Below the pieces are notes generated by a model that was not told the DNA's origin, made no database searches, and saw only the letters and a list, made by a program, of their open reading frames with translations. A program made the translations under genes and the position numbers. A stretch of DNA of 64,000 nucleotides, from contig JACPWY010000062.1 in assembly GCA_016196825.1 (NCBI GenBank), forward strand, positions 1 through 64,000, given 5' to 3'. Below, one piece after another: positions 53,842 through 62,023 of this stretch (position 1 is its first letter; each line of letters opens with the position of its first letter). The stretch comes from Deltaproteobacteria bacterium (GTDB lineage: Bacteria; Bdellovibrionota; FAC87; UBA2466).

Positions 53842-54050
53842 TAATCCCTCAGCTCGATTGAATTTGGTCCAATCGGCGAGGGGATTTTGGCCGACCGCGA
53901 GGACGCACAAGAGAGGCCCCGGAGGCGTGTTTATTAGAACCGGAACATGCCACCGGGCATGTTCCGGCATCTCCGATCCGAATGCGGAGGACGAAGTGGT
54001 CGGTCAAAAGCACCCGCCCAGTGGCCAAATTCAATTGAGCTGAGGGATTA
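53842..54050. repeat. Long hairpin element with 26-bp terminal arms
   Basis: Arms 53842-53867 and 54025-54050 match as reverse complements at 25 of 26 positions (left begins TAATCCCTCAGCTC). The stem continues imperfectly (GATTTTGGCCGACC against GGTCGGTCAAAAGC) and ends in a second perfect stem CCGGAACATGCC/GGCATGTTCCGG (53940-53951, 53956-53967). The reverse complement of 53990-53996 is CTTCGTC. It starts one base after the ferritin-like stop and ends 3 bases before the tpx stop codon, between convergent genes. Confidence 0.88.
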
Positions 54051-54053
54051 ATT

Positions 54054-54551
54054 CTACCTCAACGCCGCGAGCGCCTTATCATAATTGGGCTCGCTCGTAG
54101 TCTCGGCGACCTGCTCGGTATAGAGAACTTTATTATTTGCATCGAGCACCACGACCGACCGCGAACACAACCCCTTCAGGCCACTGTCCAGAATTCGTAA
54201 GTGGTAATCATCGGCGAAAGAGCTTCGAAACGCCGAGAGCATCTCCACATTCTGAATCCCTTCAGCCCCGCAAAAACGCTTCTGCGCAAAGGGCAGGTCC
54301 ATCGAGATGCATAAGACGACCGTGTTCGCAGCACCGGCAGCCAACTCGTTGAATTTGCGCACGCTCATCGCGCAGGTGCCGGTGTCGACGCTCGGAAAAA
54401 TATTGAGGACCTTTTTCTGGCCTGCGAAGTTCTCAAGCTTCACTTCGGAGAGATCCGTTTTCACCAGCTTAAAGTCGGGTGCCTGAGTCCCCACCGCGGG
54501 AAGCTCCCCCACCGTCTTCACCGGATTTCCCTTCAAAGTAATGGATGCCAT
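54054..54551 (-). CDS. tpx: Thiol peroxidase Tpx (atypical 2-Cys peroxiredoxin)
   Basis: 165 residues, normal length. The start ATG 54551 has AAGGAG upstream and begins MASITLKGNPVKT. The peroxidatic Cys60 is in FPSVDTGTCAMSVRKFN and the resolving Cys94 in AQKRFCGAEG. It reduces hydroperoxides, usually with thioredoxin, in the cytoplasm or periplasm. The frame is open much further upstream (to 55184) but that part has no coding character. The stop adjoins the hairpin element. Confidence 0.95.
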   Translation of the reverse strand: MASITLKGNPVKTVGELPAVGTQAPDFKLVKTDLSEVKLENFAGQKKVLNIFPSVDTGTCAMSVRKFNELAAGAANTVVLCISMDLPFAQKRFCGAEGIQNVEMLSAFRSSFADDYHLRILDSGLKGLCSRSVVVLDANNKVLYTEQVAETTSEPNYDKALAALR

Positions 54552-54686
54552 GATTTCTCCTTCTGAAAAAACAGCCTGAAGCCTACACCGCTCGCTCCGG
54601 CCAGTCGACTCGACAAAAAAATTGACTTGAGCGCAGGGTGTGCGGAATGAGTGGAATATATGGGCGACGACCGCCAAGGAGGCCCC

Positions 54687-55322
54687 ATGAAGATGGCTCT
54701 TCTCATCTCCACACTCGCGCTTTCGGCTTTCGGCTACCCGGCCCACTGGTGGACGCCGGTCCCCTCGGAAGGGGCGCCCGCGTGGGAAATTCTCCCGCAG
54801 GCCGCAAATGCCGGTGAGGTGATCCTGTCGAAACGAAATGAGCTTGGGATACTCTCCAATTTCGCCGCAACTCCTTTTGATTTCCGTGGCCACCATTTCG
54901 CAAGCCTCGAGGGCCTGTGGCAGTCGCTGCTTTTTCCGGAAGGACCGCGCGATGAGAGAGCCCTCTTCCAGGGCCTCAAATGGAGCCACACCCGCGTAGA
55001 GGTGGCTGAGCTCACCGCCTTTTCTGCCAAGGCCGCCGGCGAGGAGGCAACCGCCAACATGAAAAAAATGGGAATCAATTGGGTCACCCTCGACGGTAAG
55101 AAGATGGAGTACTGGACTTCGAAGAAAGCAGAGCACTACCAGATCATTCGAGAGGCCACTCTGGCCAAGCTCTCCCAGAATCAACGGGCCCGCGAGATTC
55201 TTCTCTCAACGGGTGATCTCACTTTAAGACCCGATCATCACCAGGAAAAGGACGCGCCTCCGGCCTGGCGCTACTTCGAAATACTCATGGAGCTGCGCGC
55301 CGATCTTCGGAAAACTCTTTAG
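54687..55322 (+). CDS. Exported NADAR-domain protein (YbiA-like)
   Basis: 211 residues. ATG 54687 has AAGGAGG upstream and begins a signal peptide (MKMALLISTLALSAFG). The rest is a NADAR/YbiA domain: LGILSNFAATPFDFRGHHFASLEGLWQSLLFPEG, containing the SNF..PF and E..wQ elements (written in one run here only in part), and a C-terminal ALKxNQRAREILLSTG-like block (here KLSQNQRAREILLSTGD). NADAR proteins cleave N-glycosidic bonds of riboflavin intermediates or remove ADP-ribose; they are normally cytoplasmic, so a signal peptide is notable. Confidence 0.78.
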   Translation: MKMALLISTLALSAFGYPAHWWTPVPSEGAPAWEILPQAANAGEVILSKRNELGILSNFAATPFDFRGHHFASLEGLWQSLLFPEGPRDERALFQGLKWSHTRVEVAELTAFSAKAAGEEATANMKKMGINWVTLDGKKMEYWTSKKAEHYQIIREATLAKLSQNQRAREILLSTGDLTLRPDHHQEKDAPPAWRYFEILMELRADLRKTL

Positions 55323-55394
55323 CGCGACGCACCGCAAGTTTTCTTCGTTTTTCCTTCTCAATTGCCGATAAGGCTCTTGAGTACATGCATTCAA

Positions 55395-55955
55395 ATGACC
55401 AAAAGCGTTACTAAATTCATCCCTCTGCTTGCGATCCTCCTGATGGCGTCAGCCGCTTTCGGTGAGATCGGCTACAACTACCGCTCCAAGCTCGGCTTCG
55501 ATATGCGCGCCTTGAAAACCAATGGCGACAGTAACGTGGGTTGGCTAGTGGGTTTGCGCGCCACCCGTTTCTTCGGCAACAGCCTCGTCTTCATGGGGCT
55601 GGCTGGATCTTACGGAGCCCCCACCGGCCGCAGTAACGCCGAAGAGTATTTGTACTACGGTGGAGTGACAGTGGGAGTGGACGGCAAGATCGGCAAGAAG
55701 CTCACCTTCGAGCTCTCCTTCCTTTCCGGCTACGGCGAAGGCCATTTCTTGAAGCGCGACCCGGCAACTGTCCAGATCAGCCACTTTGTCTTTGAGCCCT
55801 CGGCGTCTATCGGCATTGGGCTCGGCGGCGGCTGGCGCCTGTCATTCGCAACAAGCTATCTCCATCTCCCAGAAGCGCCCGACTTCTGCGGCCCAACGAT
55901 AGGCCTGCGCTTCGAGCACCGCTCAAGCACCGCCATTCGCGAAATCAACGACTGA
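55395..55955 (+). CDS. Small outer-membrane beta-barrel protein
   Basis: 186 residues from ATG 55395, which begins a signal peptide (FIPLLAILLMASAAFG). The mature part consists of about eight alternating strands (KLGFDMRAL, GWLVGLRATRFF, SLVFMGLAGSYG, YYGGVTVGVDGKIG, FELSFLSGYGEG, PSASIGIGLGGGWRLSFATSY, TIGLRFEHRS), typical of small OmpW/OmpX-like barrels. No specific family recognised. Confidence 0.65.
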   Translation: MTKSVTKFIPLLAILLMASAAFGEIGYNYRSKLGFDMRALKTNGDSNVGWLVGLRATRFFGNSLVFMGLAGSYGAPTGRSNAEEYLYYGGVTVGVDGKIGKKLTFELSFLSGYGEGHFLKRDPATVQISHFVFEPSASIGIGLGGGWRLSFATSYLHLPEAPDFCGPTIGLRFEHRSSTAIREIND

Positions 55956-56038
55956 CGCGAAGCTCGCGCAAACTCGCTGATCGGCGTTGCCAAATTACGG
56001 TGAAGGCACGGGCCGGCAGCGCATTTCGAGTTAAACAA

Positions 56039-56067
56039 TTGTTATTATTAATTATTTCTACTAGAAT
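56039..56067 (+). promoter_or_regulatory. Sigma70-type promoter of the 56142 gene
   Basis: TTGTTA (56039-56044), 17-base spacer, TAGAAT (56062-56067), inside an AT-rich patch that stands out from its surroundings. It would give a leader of about 70 bases. Confidence 0.6.
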
Positions 56068-56141
56068 CCTCCGAAATAGTCCTTGCTGCGGTTTGTTATT
56101 CCTGGTAATTAGGGCGCACAAACTTTCAGGGAGACGCTTGA

Positions 56142-57896
56142 TTGTTCGCGACCGGATCCAACCGCCGCCGCCGCACCCTTCCAACCCTGATAACTCTTGT
56201 TGCTTTCTGGACCTCGACAAACCCTCTCGCCTACGGCGCCGATCCCAAGTCAGAAATTCACCACGATGCTGGGCCTATGAGGCCCCTGCCCTTTGCTGAG
56301 TCTGATTCCGGAAGCGCGGCCCCCGACCTAGAGATTGAATCCCCATCCCTTCCGGATGCGACCCACGTCCACATCGAGATCACCGAAGCAGATTTCCGAG
56401 CCCCGCCCGATTGGGACAGTCTCAAGGATCGGGTCCTCGCCGATATCATTCCGATGGTCGAGAGGCTCGAAAGTGAGCTCGAGATTCTCAAGTTGCGTGA
56501 AGGCAATCACCTCGCGAAATACCTCACGACCAACACACAGTCCTTTGAGCTCCCTGGTTTAAGAGGGGAGATCAACGCAATCGATCATCATCCCTTCTTC
56601 CGAATCGTCCACGCCGACACCAAGCTCTCCGTGCTTCTCGTCGATGAAAAGATCGCCCCTGAATCCCACCATCTGCGCCAGGTGGTCGCCCGCCAGCACA
56701 TCGACGCGGGCGAGGAAGATCCCAAAGGGCGTAAGTCCGGCCGTGACACGGTCGTCGTCCGCCGTCAGGGTGACAGGCTCGTCTCCGAGTATCTCCCCCG
56801 CCACATCCCGGGATCGCCTGACTGGTGGGGTGATTACTACCACGCCTCTTACAAAGAGACGCAGTTGGGTGACTATGCTCTGGCGAGCTATTGCACCGTC
56901 ATGCAGATGGGGCTGGCCAGCTGTCTTGGGCTCACCCGGTGGATGCTGGGAACTTCGTTTGACGTCGCGCCCATCGTCATCTCAGGGATTTTCGCCGCAT
57001 TGATTGGATCGCGCGTAGGCCTTTACCGAACGTGGAGCTACCGCGGCTCCGAGGCCTCAAAAATCTTGAAGCTCTCAGAGGTCGGATTTGCCAATGCCTA
57101 CGCCATCACCATCATCAGCAAAGGGGCCAACGTCGTATTCAATATCACCGACCCACACAGTCTGCTCCTCCACTCGAGCATCGCTTTCAACAACGCCTGC
57201 AATCAAAAAGGACGCGTCTCCTGGCAGAAAGTAGCCGAAATCCGGGAGAGGCTCAGATACAGCGCCGGCGAATACGACCTCACGGCTTTTTTCGAACGCT
57301 GGACTCCCAAAGGATTTCTGCATTGGCTTTCCAAAACGCTGGGCACGAAAGACGCCACGGTCAAGATTGGCCGGGCCAACTTCTACAACCAGAACATTTA
57401 CCTAATTCCATTCACGCTAAAGTTGGCTGGCCTCGTAGGAGTCGGGGCCAAGGTCACACTGCCTTTTCTGGGCTACCAGATAGACACTGGTCCCTTGCTT
57501 CTTCTGGCGTCTATCCCCATCGCGCTTTGGGTTGTGTCCCAGTATGGCAAGCTCTGTCTTCGCTCGGTTAAGAGCTCTCTCGCCCATTTGAAAATTCAGC
57601 ATGGCGCTTCCGAGGGAGAGAGGCGTGTCGAGTTGGAGAGTCTCATCGCCGCGAAGGAGCATGAGATCGAGATGGTCACCAAGATCAACCACCAACTGGG
57701 CGCGGAACAATCCGATGTCTGGAGCGATCTCTACAAGCCGCACAAGCTTCTCAAACGCGTCTCTCTGTTCTTCGTCGACACGGCCGAAGAGATCCACAAG
57801 ATCTGGTGGCCTATCACTCGCGAGACGGCTAAGCACGTCAGCAGCGGCTGCGCCGAATGGTTTCTCAATCGCCTCCCCTGGCGCAACAAGACTTAG
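56142..57896 (+). CDS. Polytopic membrane protein of unknown function
   Basis: 584 residues from a TTG start with GGGAG 8 bases upstream. A basic N-terminus and hydrophobic segment (TLITLVAFWTSTNPLAYG) form a signal peptide. Residues 40-250 are hydrophilic and probably periplasmic (IEITEADFRAPPDW, RQVVARQHIDAGEEDPKGRK). At least four membrane segments follow, near residues 262-280, 285-305, 420-445 and 450-475. A basic coiled segment and a Trp-rich tail end the protein. No family recognised. It has its own promoter. Confidence 0.7.
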   Translation: MFATGSNRRRRTLPTLITLVAFWTSTNPLAYGADPKSEIHHDAGPMRPLPFAESDSGSAAPDLEIESPSLPDATHVHIEITEADFRAPPDWDSLKDRVLADIIPMVERLESELEILKLREGNHLAKYLTTNTQSFELPGLRGEINAIDHHPFFRIVHADTKLSVLLVDEKIAPESHHLRQVVARQHIDAGEEDPKGRKSGRDTVVVRRQGDRLVSEYLPRHIPGSPDWWGDYYHASYKETQLGDYALASYCTVMQMGLASCLGLTRWMLGTSFDVAPIVISGIFAALIGSRVGLYRTWSYRGSEASKILKLSEVGFANAYAITIISKGANVVFNITDPHSLLLHSSIAFNNACNQKGRVSWQKVAEIRERLRYSAGEYDLTAFFERWTPKGFLHWLSKTLGTKDATVKIGRANFYNQNIYLIPFTLKLAGLVGVGAKVTLPFLGYQIDTGPLLLLASIPIALWVVSQYGKLCLRSVKSSLAHLKIQHGASEGERRVELESLIAAKEHEIEMVTKINHQLGAEQSDVWSDLYKPHKLLKRVSLFFVDTAEEIHKIWWPITRETAKHVSSGCAEWFLNRLPWRNKT

Positions 57897-57914
57897 AGCT
57901 CTTAGCTAACACTC

Positions 57915-58712
57915 TCATAGACACCCGAGCGTCTGGATCTCTTCCTCGGACAGCAGGAGTGGCGTCAGATCTTGGCGCATGTGGGTTTCGTCTGTCGTCC
58001 CCGTGAGCGGCAAAATGCCGAGCGATCGCGCATAGGCGAACACCACCTCCGGCGCCGTACACCCGCGCTTGCCGGCTACCTGCCGTACACCTGTGTTCAT
58101 CACCACTTCGGGATTCGCGGTGAGAAGCGAGAACCCCTGATAAAGAATCCCCGCCTCTCGACAGATCTTCCGGACCGTATCGTCCCAGCCCCTCATTGCA
58201 AAGCAGCGATTCTGAACCCACGTCGGCTTCACCCTCGCAATGCCCAGAAGCTCCTCGAGCTGCAGGTAATTCACATTGGAAATCCCAATCGAACGCACCC
58301 GCCCCGATGCCACGAAGGATTCCAACACCCGCCACACCTCAACATCTTCCTCGACAAGCCCTGGATGCCCACACGGCCCATGAATCAGTAAGGAGTCAAG
58401 ATAGTCCACGCCAAGATGTTCGAGCGAGCTTTTCAGAGACTGCTCAACCTGGTCAATGAGCGGTGCCTTGGGGTTGTACGGAACCCTCTCGTCCTGCCCA
58501 TCTACCGAGGTAAATTTAGTCTGCAGAAATAACGACTCACGCGGGCGCGTCTTCAAATAAGCCCTTACCGCCTCCCCCACTCCTGGCTCATGGTAATGCT
58601 TTGGTTGGTTGGCGGTGTCTATCGCCCGAAACCCCACCTCAAGCGCTTTCTCAACAAGAGCAGCCGTTTGCTGCTTCTTCCAAGCCGTCCCATAAATCAT
58701 TGTAGGAATCAT
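57915..58712 (-). CDS. Aldo/keto reductase
   Basis: 265 residues. AKR barrel with catalytic tetrad candidates: FRAIDTANQPKHYHE (Asp and Tyr), FLQTKFTS (Lys) and SLLIHGPCG (His). NADPH-site elements include GISNVNYLQLEELL and the C-terminal ILPLTGTTDETHMRQD. It should reduce aldehydes or ketones with NADPH in the cytoplasm. ATG 58712 starts close to the conserved MIYGTAW strand. It is convergent with the membrane protein gene, 18 bases from it. Confidence 0.85.
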   Translation of the reverse strand: MIPTMIYGTAWKKQQTAALVEKALEVGFRAIDTANQPKHYHEPGVGEAVRAYLKTRPRESLFLQTKFTSVDGQDERVPYNPKAPLIDQVEQSLKSSLEHLGVDYLDSLLIHGPCGHPGLVEEDVEVWRVLESFVASGRVRSIGISNVNYLQLEELLGIARVKPTWVQNRCFAMRGWDDTVRKICREAGILYQGFSLLTANPEVVMNTGVRQVAGKRGCTAPEVVFAYARSLGILPLTGTTDETHMRQDLTPLLLSEEEIQTLGCL

Positions 58713-58917
58713 TCCCCCCCACTCTACTCATCCCCCTAAATGGTGGTCATCATTTTTTAGGGAGTCACCCGGGCATCCCAATTGTAGCGTCAGTGCCAAT
58801 AATCTTCCCTGTGCGCGATTCAGACAAAATACATGTATTCCAACAGGCTGCCGTCAGAATACAGGCTCGTTCGCCTGGTCTCCGCTTTGCATTTTCTTGT
58901 GGAAAAGGGAGAGGATC

Positions 58918-59886
58918 GTGGCAACAGTCGCATTACTCATCATGAGCCTCGCGCTCGCCGCGGAGCCGGATCTCGTGGGCCTTGAGAAGCGGCTCACCGA
59001 CGCGGCTCTGGGCAAGGTGCAACTCTCCGACGCCGACTGGACGGAGATTGAGGATCAGATCAAGACGGCGCAAAAGGATATCGAAGACCAACCCGAGAGC
59101 GACACCAAACGCCAGGCCCTCGAGGAGATCCAGGGGCTTCTCGACAACATGGGATCGCTTCGCAAGACATCAAAATCTCCGTTCACAGAAACCATACCTG
59201 ACACCGAAACGCCGACAGAAAGTGAGCCCACGAGCCACGCGACCGGATCGGATTCGATGTCAACGGGCGAGGAGTCTAGTCCACTTCCGTCCATAGGAAC
59301 GGAAGAGGTAGGGAGTCCGCCGGTAATCGCCTCGGTTCCACAGCCGGAACAGCCAGTCGTCAGCTTTCCCACAAGCACGGCACTGCCGATGGACTCCAAA
59401 CCTCTCACCGGCGCCGCCTTCACGTCCGATTTTTTTGCCCAGCCTCGACCCAATCCGCCGCCGGCGGAAAAGCGAATAGGCGCAGTCAGCCGACCCGTAA
59501 ACGCCGAGTCGCCAACCCTCGCTCAGAAGTTACCACCCTTGGATGAGTCGGCGCTCAAGGGCCCTTTTTCAACGCCCCCTCTCATTGCTCAGAAATCTGC
59601 GCCCAATGTTTCGCCGCCGCTCAGCGGCCCAACTTCTACACCTGCGTTGATCCCTCAGAAGACTCCTTCGGCACAGTCGGCCCCACCCCCAATCACGCTG
59701 ATCTTGCCTGAGGCAGTCGAGATCACAGAATCCCCAAAACCCGCCTCCTACGCCTTTTCTAGCGGCTACCGTGTCCCCCGCGACCTCCTGACTAACGACT
59801 GGCAGGGCGAGATTCTTCCACCAGCACCCACGACTCCGACGAGCGACCTCGGTCAATTCCTGACTGAAACGCTCTCCGCACGTTGA
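58918..59886 (+). CDS. Secreted Pro/Ser/Thr-rich hypothetical protein
   Basis: 322 residues from GTG 58918 (GGGAG and GAGG just upstream); a TTG at 58897 would add seven residues. Signal peptide MATVALLIMSLALA; then a short helical region (GLEKRLTDAALGKVQLSDADWTEIE, residues 20-80) followed by about 180 residues of low-complexity Pro/Ser/Thr/Ala sequence, and a more ordered last 60 residues ending DLGQFLTETLSAR. No domain recognised. It may be a periplasm-spanning or cell-surface linker protein. Confidence 0.6.
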   Translation: MATVALLIMSLALAAEPDLVGLEKRLTDAALGKVQLSDADWTEIEDQIKTAQKDIEDQPESDTKRQALEEIQGLLDNMGSLRKTSKSPFTETIPDTETPTESEPTSHATGSDSMSTGEESSPLPSIGTEEVGSPPVIASVPQPEQPVVSFPTSTALPMDSKPLTGAAFTSDFFAQPRPNPPPAEKRIGAVSRPVNAESPTLAQKLPPLDESALKGPFSTPPLIAQKSAPNVSPPLSGPTSTPALIPQKTPSAQSAPPPITLILPEAVEITESPKPASYAFSSGYRVPRDLLTNDWQGEILPPAPTTPTSDLGQFLTETLSAR

Positions 59887-59958
59887 TGACTCGCTGCATA
59901 AAATATTTAGCTACCCGTTAACAAAAAACCAGGGCATCTCCGTAGTTATGGGGGTTGC

Positions 59959-61767
59959 ATGAAGTATCTCATCTTGATTTCCGTTCTCGCCGCGGGCTGC
60001 GAAAACCTCATCTCTCAACAACTCTCGGACGCGAAGGCTAGGGGCCTTCACAGAATCGTAATACTCGCCACCAACGACATTCACGGCGGCCTGGACGAAG
60101 CCACCTTCAATAACCAACCCGCGGGCGGAATGGCCATCTGGGCCTCCATTGTCAGAGCCACGCGGCAGGCAGTGGCCAAAAACCCCGCCGATGGCGTGCT
60201 TCTTCTCGACGGAGGCGATCAGTTTCAGGGCACCCTCCTCTCTAATTTTGATGAAGGCCTCACGGCTTTCAAGGTCTTAAACGCCATTGGCTACGACGCA
60301 GCCGTCCCCGGCAACCACGCCTTCGATTTCGGCCCCGTTGGCTGGCTCGAGGACAAGGTCAATCCCGCGAACCCCGACAAGAATATTCGCGGCGCATGGG
60401 ATCGAGTCGTCAAGGCAGCGCAGTTTCCACTCGTTTCTGCGAACACCTACTTGAGAGCTTCACTCGTCGACAAAAAGGGCCAACCGGTTCAGGCAAGCGG
60501 TATTAGGTGTGAGTCGAAGCAAAAAATCGATTGGGCGCAGGCAGAGCGCCCTCAATTTGCAACACCCTATCTGATTAAGAATGTGGCGGGCGTGAGGGTG
60601 GCGATCATTGGAATCGACCACGCACGCACCTCCGTCATGACCACTCCCGACAATGTCTCTGACCTGTGCTTTCGCGATGAGCTCGAGAGTTATCTGGAAA
60701 CCCGGCGAGCGATTGCCGGTAAGGCTGATGTGTTCGTGCTCCTCATGCATAACGGCGACACACCCAACGAACATTCCACCTCCCAGTTCGTCCAAACGAT
60801 TGTGCGCCACAAAGAGGGCCGTCTCGTCGACGCCGTCGTGGCTGGCCACACCCACTACGTCAACTTTGAGAAGATAGACGATGTCCCCTTCATTCAATCG
60901 GGGGCCAATGGCGAGCAGTTCGGCCGAATCGAGCTCATCTGGGACGGCGATGGGCAGAAGCTCCTCATCAACCAAACCAAGAGTTACGCCGGGCTCCACA
61001 CCTTCACTCAAAGCTGCGACAAATTCGCCACCGACATCTGCTCGGTCGAAAAGGGCCGAGTGCTCTATGACGGAGTGGCTCTAGAGCCCGCCGCCGACAT
61101 CGTGGCCATTTTGAATGAGGCCAAGACCAAGGTCTCCCCCATCGCTGGTCGAGTCTTGGGGAAGGCGTCAGCGCTCCTGAAACGGGATCGGATCAACGAA
61201 AGCCCGCTCGCAGATATGCTGACCGATGAAGTCCGACGCGTCACCGGCGCCGATATCGTCATGCTCAACACGGGCGGCATGCGCGCCGACATCCCAGCAG
61301 GTATTGTGACCTACGAGACCCTCTTTCGCACCCTCCCATTTTCTAACCATGGCGTGACAATTGGGCCGATGGGTCTTGAGACCGTGCTAGAGATCCTGCG
61401 CCACAGCGCCCAGACCTGCGGCGCCTACGGGGCCATTATGCAGAGCGGGCTCAAGGTCACCTACACACGCCACTGCGAACTCGCTAACGGTTCCACCGAT
61501 CCGTCCGCTGAAATAAGAACGGTGGAGTTAGAAAGAGGCGGCCTCCTCTTTGACTCTAGCCACCCGACTAGCAAGCCGGCTCAGGATCAGTTCCAGGTCG
61601 CCACCTTCGATTTTCTCGCCAGTGGTGGCGACGGCTACTCGACCTTCAGCTCCGTCCCGCTCATCGAGGACTTCGGCATTTTGCGTGAAGCCCTCACAGA
61701 GGATTTCCTCAAGGGGCCCGGCGACTGGGATGGGAAGATGGATGGTCGGTGGAAACTCGTCAGATAG
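59959..61767 (+). CDS. 5'-nucleotidase/UshA-like lipoprotein
   Basis: 602 residues with a lipobox (VLAAGC). The N-terminal metallophosphatase domain has all metal-binding motifs: ATNDIHGG, LLDGGDQFQGTLL, VPGNHAFDFG (Ala in place of the usual Glu), LLMHNGDTP and VAGHTHYVNF. The C-terminal nucleotidase domain has SPLADMLTDEVRR, MLNTGGMRADIP and FLASGGDGYSTF for nucleoside stacking. It would release phosphate from nucleotides outside the inner membrane. GGGGG lies upstream of the ATG. It is a fully equipped relative of the degenerate lipoprotein at 34467-35438. Confidence 0.9.
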   Translation: MKYLILISVLAAGCENLISQQLSDAKARGLHRIVILATNDIHGGLDEATFNNQPAGGMAIWASIVRATRQAVAKNPADGVLLLDGGDQFQGTLLSNFDEGLTAFKVLNAIGYDAAVPGNHAFDFGPVGWLEDKVNPANPDKNIRGAWDRVVKAAQFPLVSANTYLRASLVDKKGQPVQASGIRCESKQKIDWAQAERPQFATPYLIKNVAGVRVAIIGIDHARTSVMTTPDNVSDLCFRDELESYLETRRAIAGKADVFVLLMHNGDTPNEHSTSQFVQTIVRHKEGRLVDAVVAGHTHYVNFEKIDDVPFIQSGANGEQFGRIELIWDGDGQKLLINQTKSYAGLHTFTQSCDKFATDICSVEKGRVLYDGVALEPAADIVAILNEAKTKVSPIAGRVLGKASALLKRDRINESPLADMLTDEVRRVTGADIVMLNTGGMRADIPAGIVTYETLFRTLPFSNHGVTIGPMGLETVLEILRHSAQTCGAYGAIMQSGLKVTYTRHCELANGSTDPSAEIRTVELERGGLLFDSSHPTSKPAQDQFQVATFDFLASGGDGYSTFSSVPLIEDFGILREALTEDFLKGPGDWDGKMDGRWKLVR

Positions 61768-61786
61768 GAAACCCCTCTGGTATAAT
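61757..61786 (+). promoter_or_regulatory. Promoter of the small basic protein gene
   Basis: Perfect TATAAT at 61781-61786, with TCGTCA at 61757-61762 as a weak -35 box (18-base spacer), overlapping the end of the nucleotidase gene. The short leader would contain the GGGGGG ribosome binding site. Confidence 0.55.
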
Positions 61787-61804
61787 CCGTACAAGGGGGG
61801 AGCG

Positions 61805-62017
61805 ATGCGAGTCATTTTGGCGATTCTTCTTATTTCAAATCTGGTCTGGGCCGTCGACGCGGCAACCACGAAGGCCAACCGAGAAGCGGCGGCGCTCGTA
61901 GCGCCAGTCCCCCCTGACAACTACCCTAGGGCGCAAGAAAAACGGAAGCCGGCCACAAAAAAGATGGGCGGCCGCCGTGGCAAGATTCAAAAAAAACCGG
62001 CGAGCATTCATGAGTAG
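61805..62017 (+). CDS. Small secreted basic protein
   Basis: 70 residues. The ATG at 61805 follows a G-run and begins a signal peptide (MRVILAILLISNLVWAVDA). The mature part is about 50 residues and very basic at the C-terminus (KRKPATKKMGGRRGKIQKK), with no cysteine. It may bind DNA, nucleic acid or anionic lipids; function unknown. It has its own promoter and is convergent with the large coiled-coil gene, 6 bases apart. Confidence 0.6.
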   Translation: MRVILAILLISNLVWAVDAATTKANREAAALVAPVPPDNYPRAQEKRKPATKKMGGRRGKIQKKPASIHE

Positions 62018-62023
62018 AGCCTG

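Noticed and set aside
54552..55184. Long upstream extension of the tpx frame (376 codons in total)
   Set aside because: Tpx proteins are about 165 residues and the ATG at 54551 has a clear ribosome binding site; the extension runs antisense through the NADAR gene.
58734..58762. Inverted repeat CCCTAAA/TTTAGGG with a 15-base loop
   Set aside because: Only 7 bp per arm, and it lies upstream of the aldo/keto reductase rather than after a gene; could be chance.
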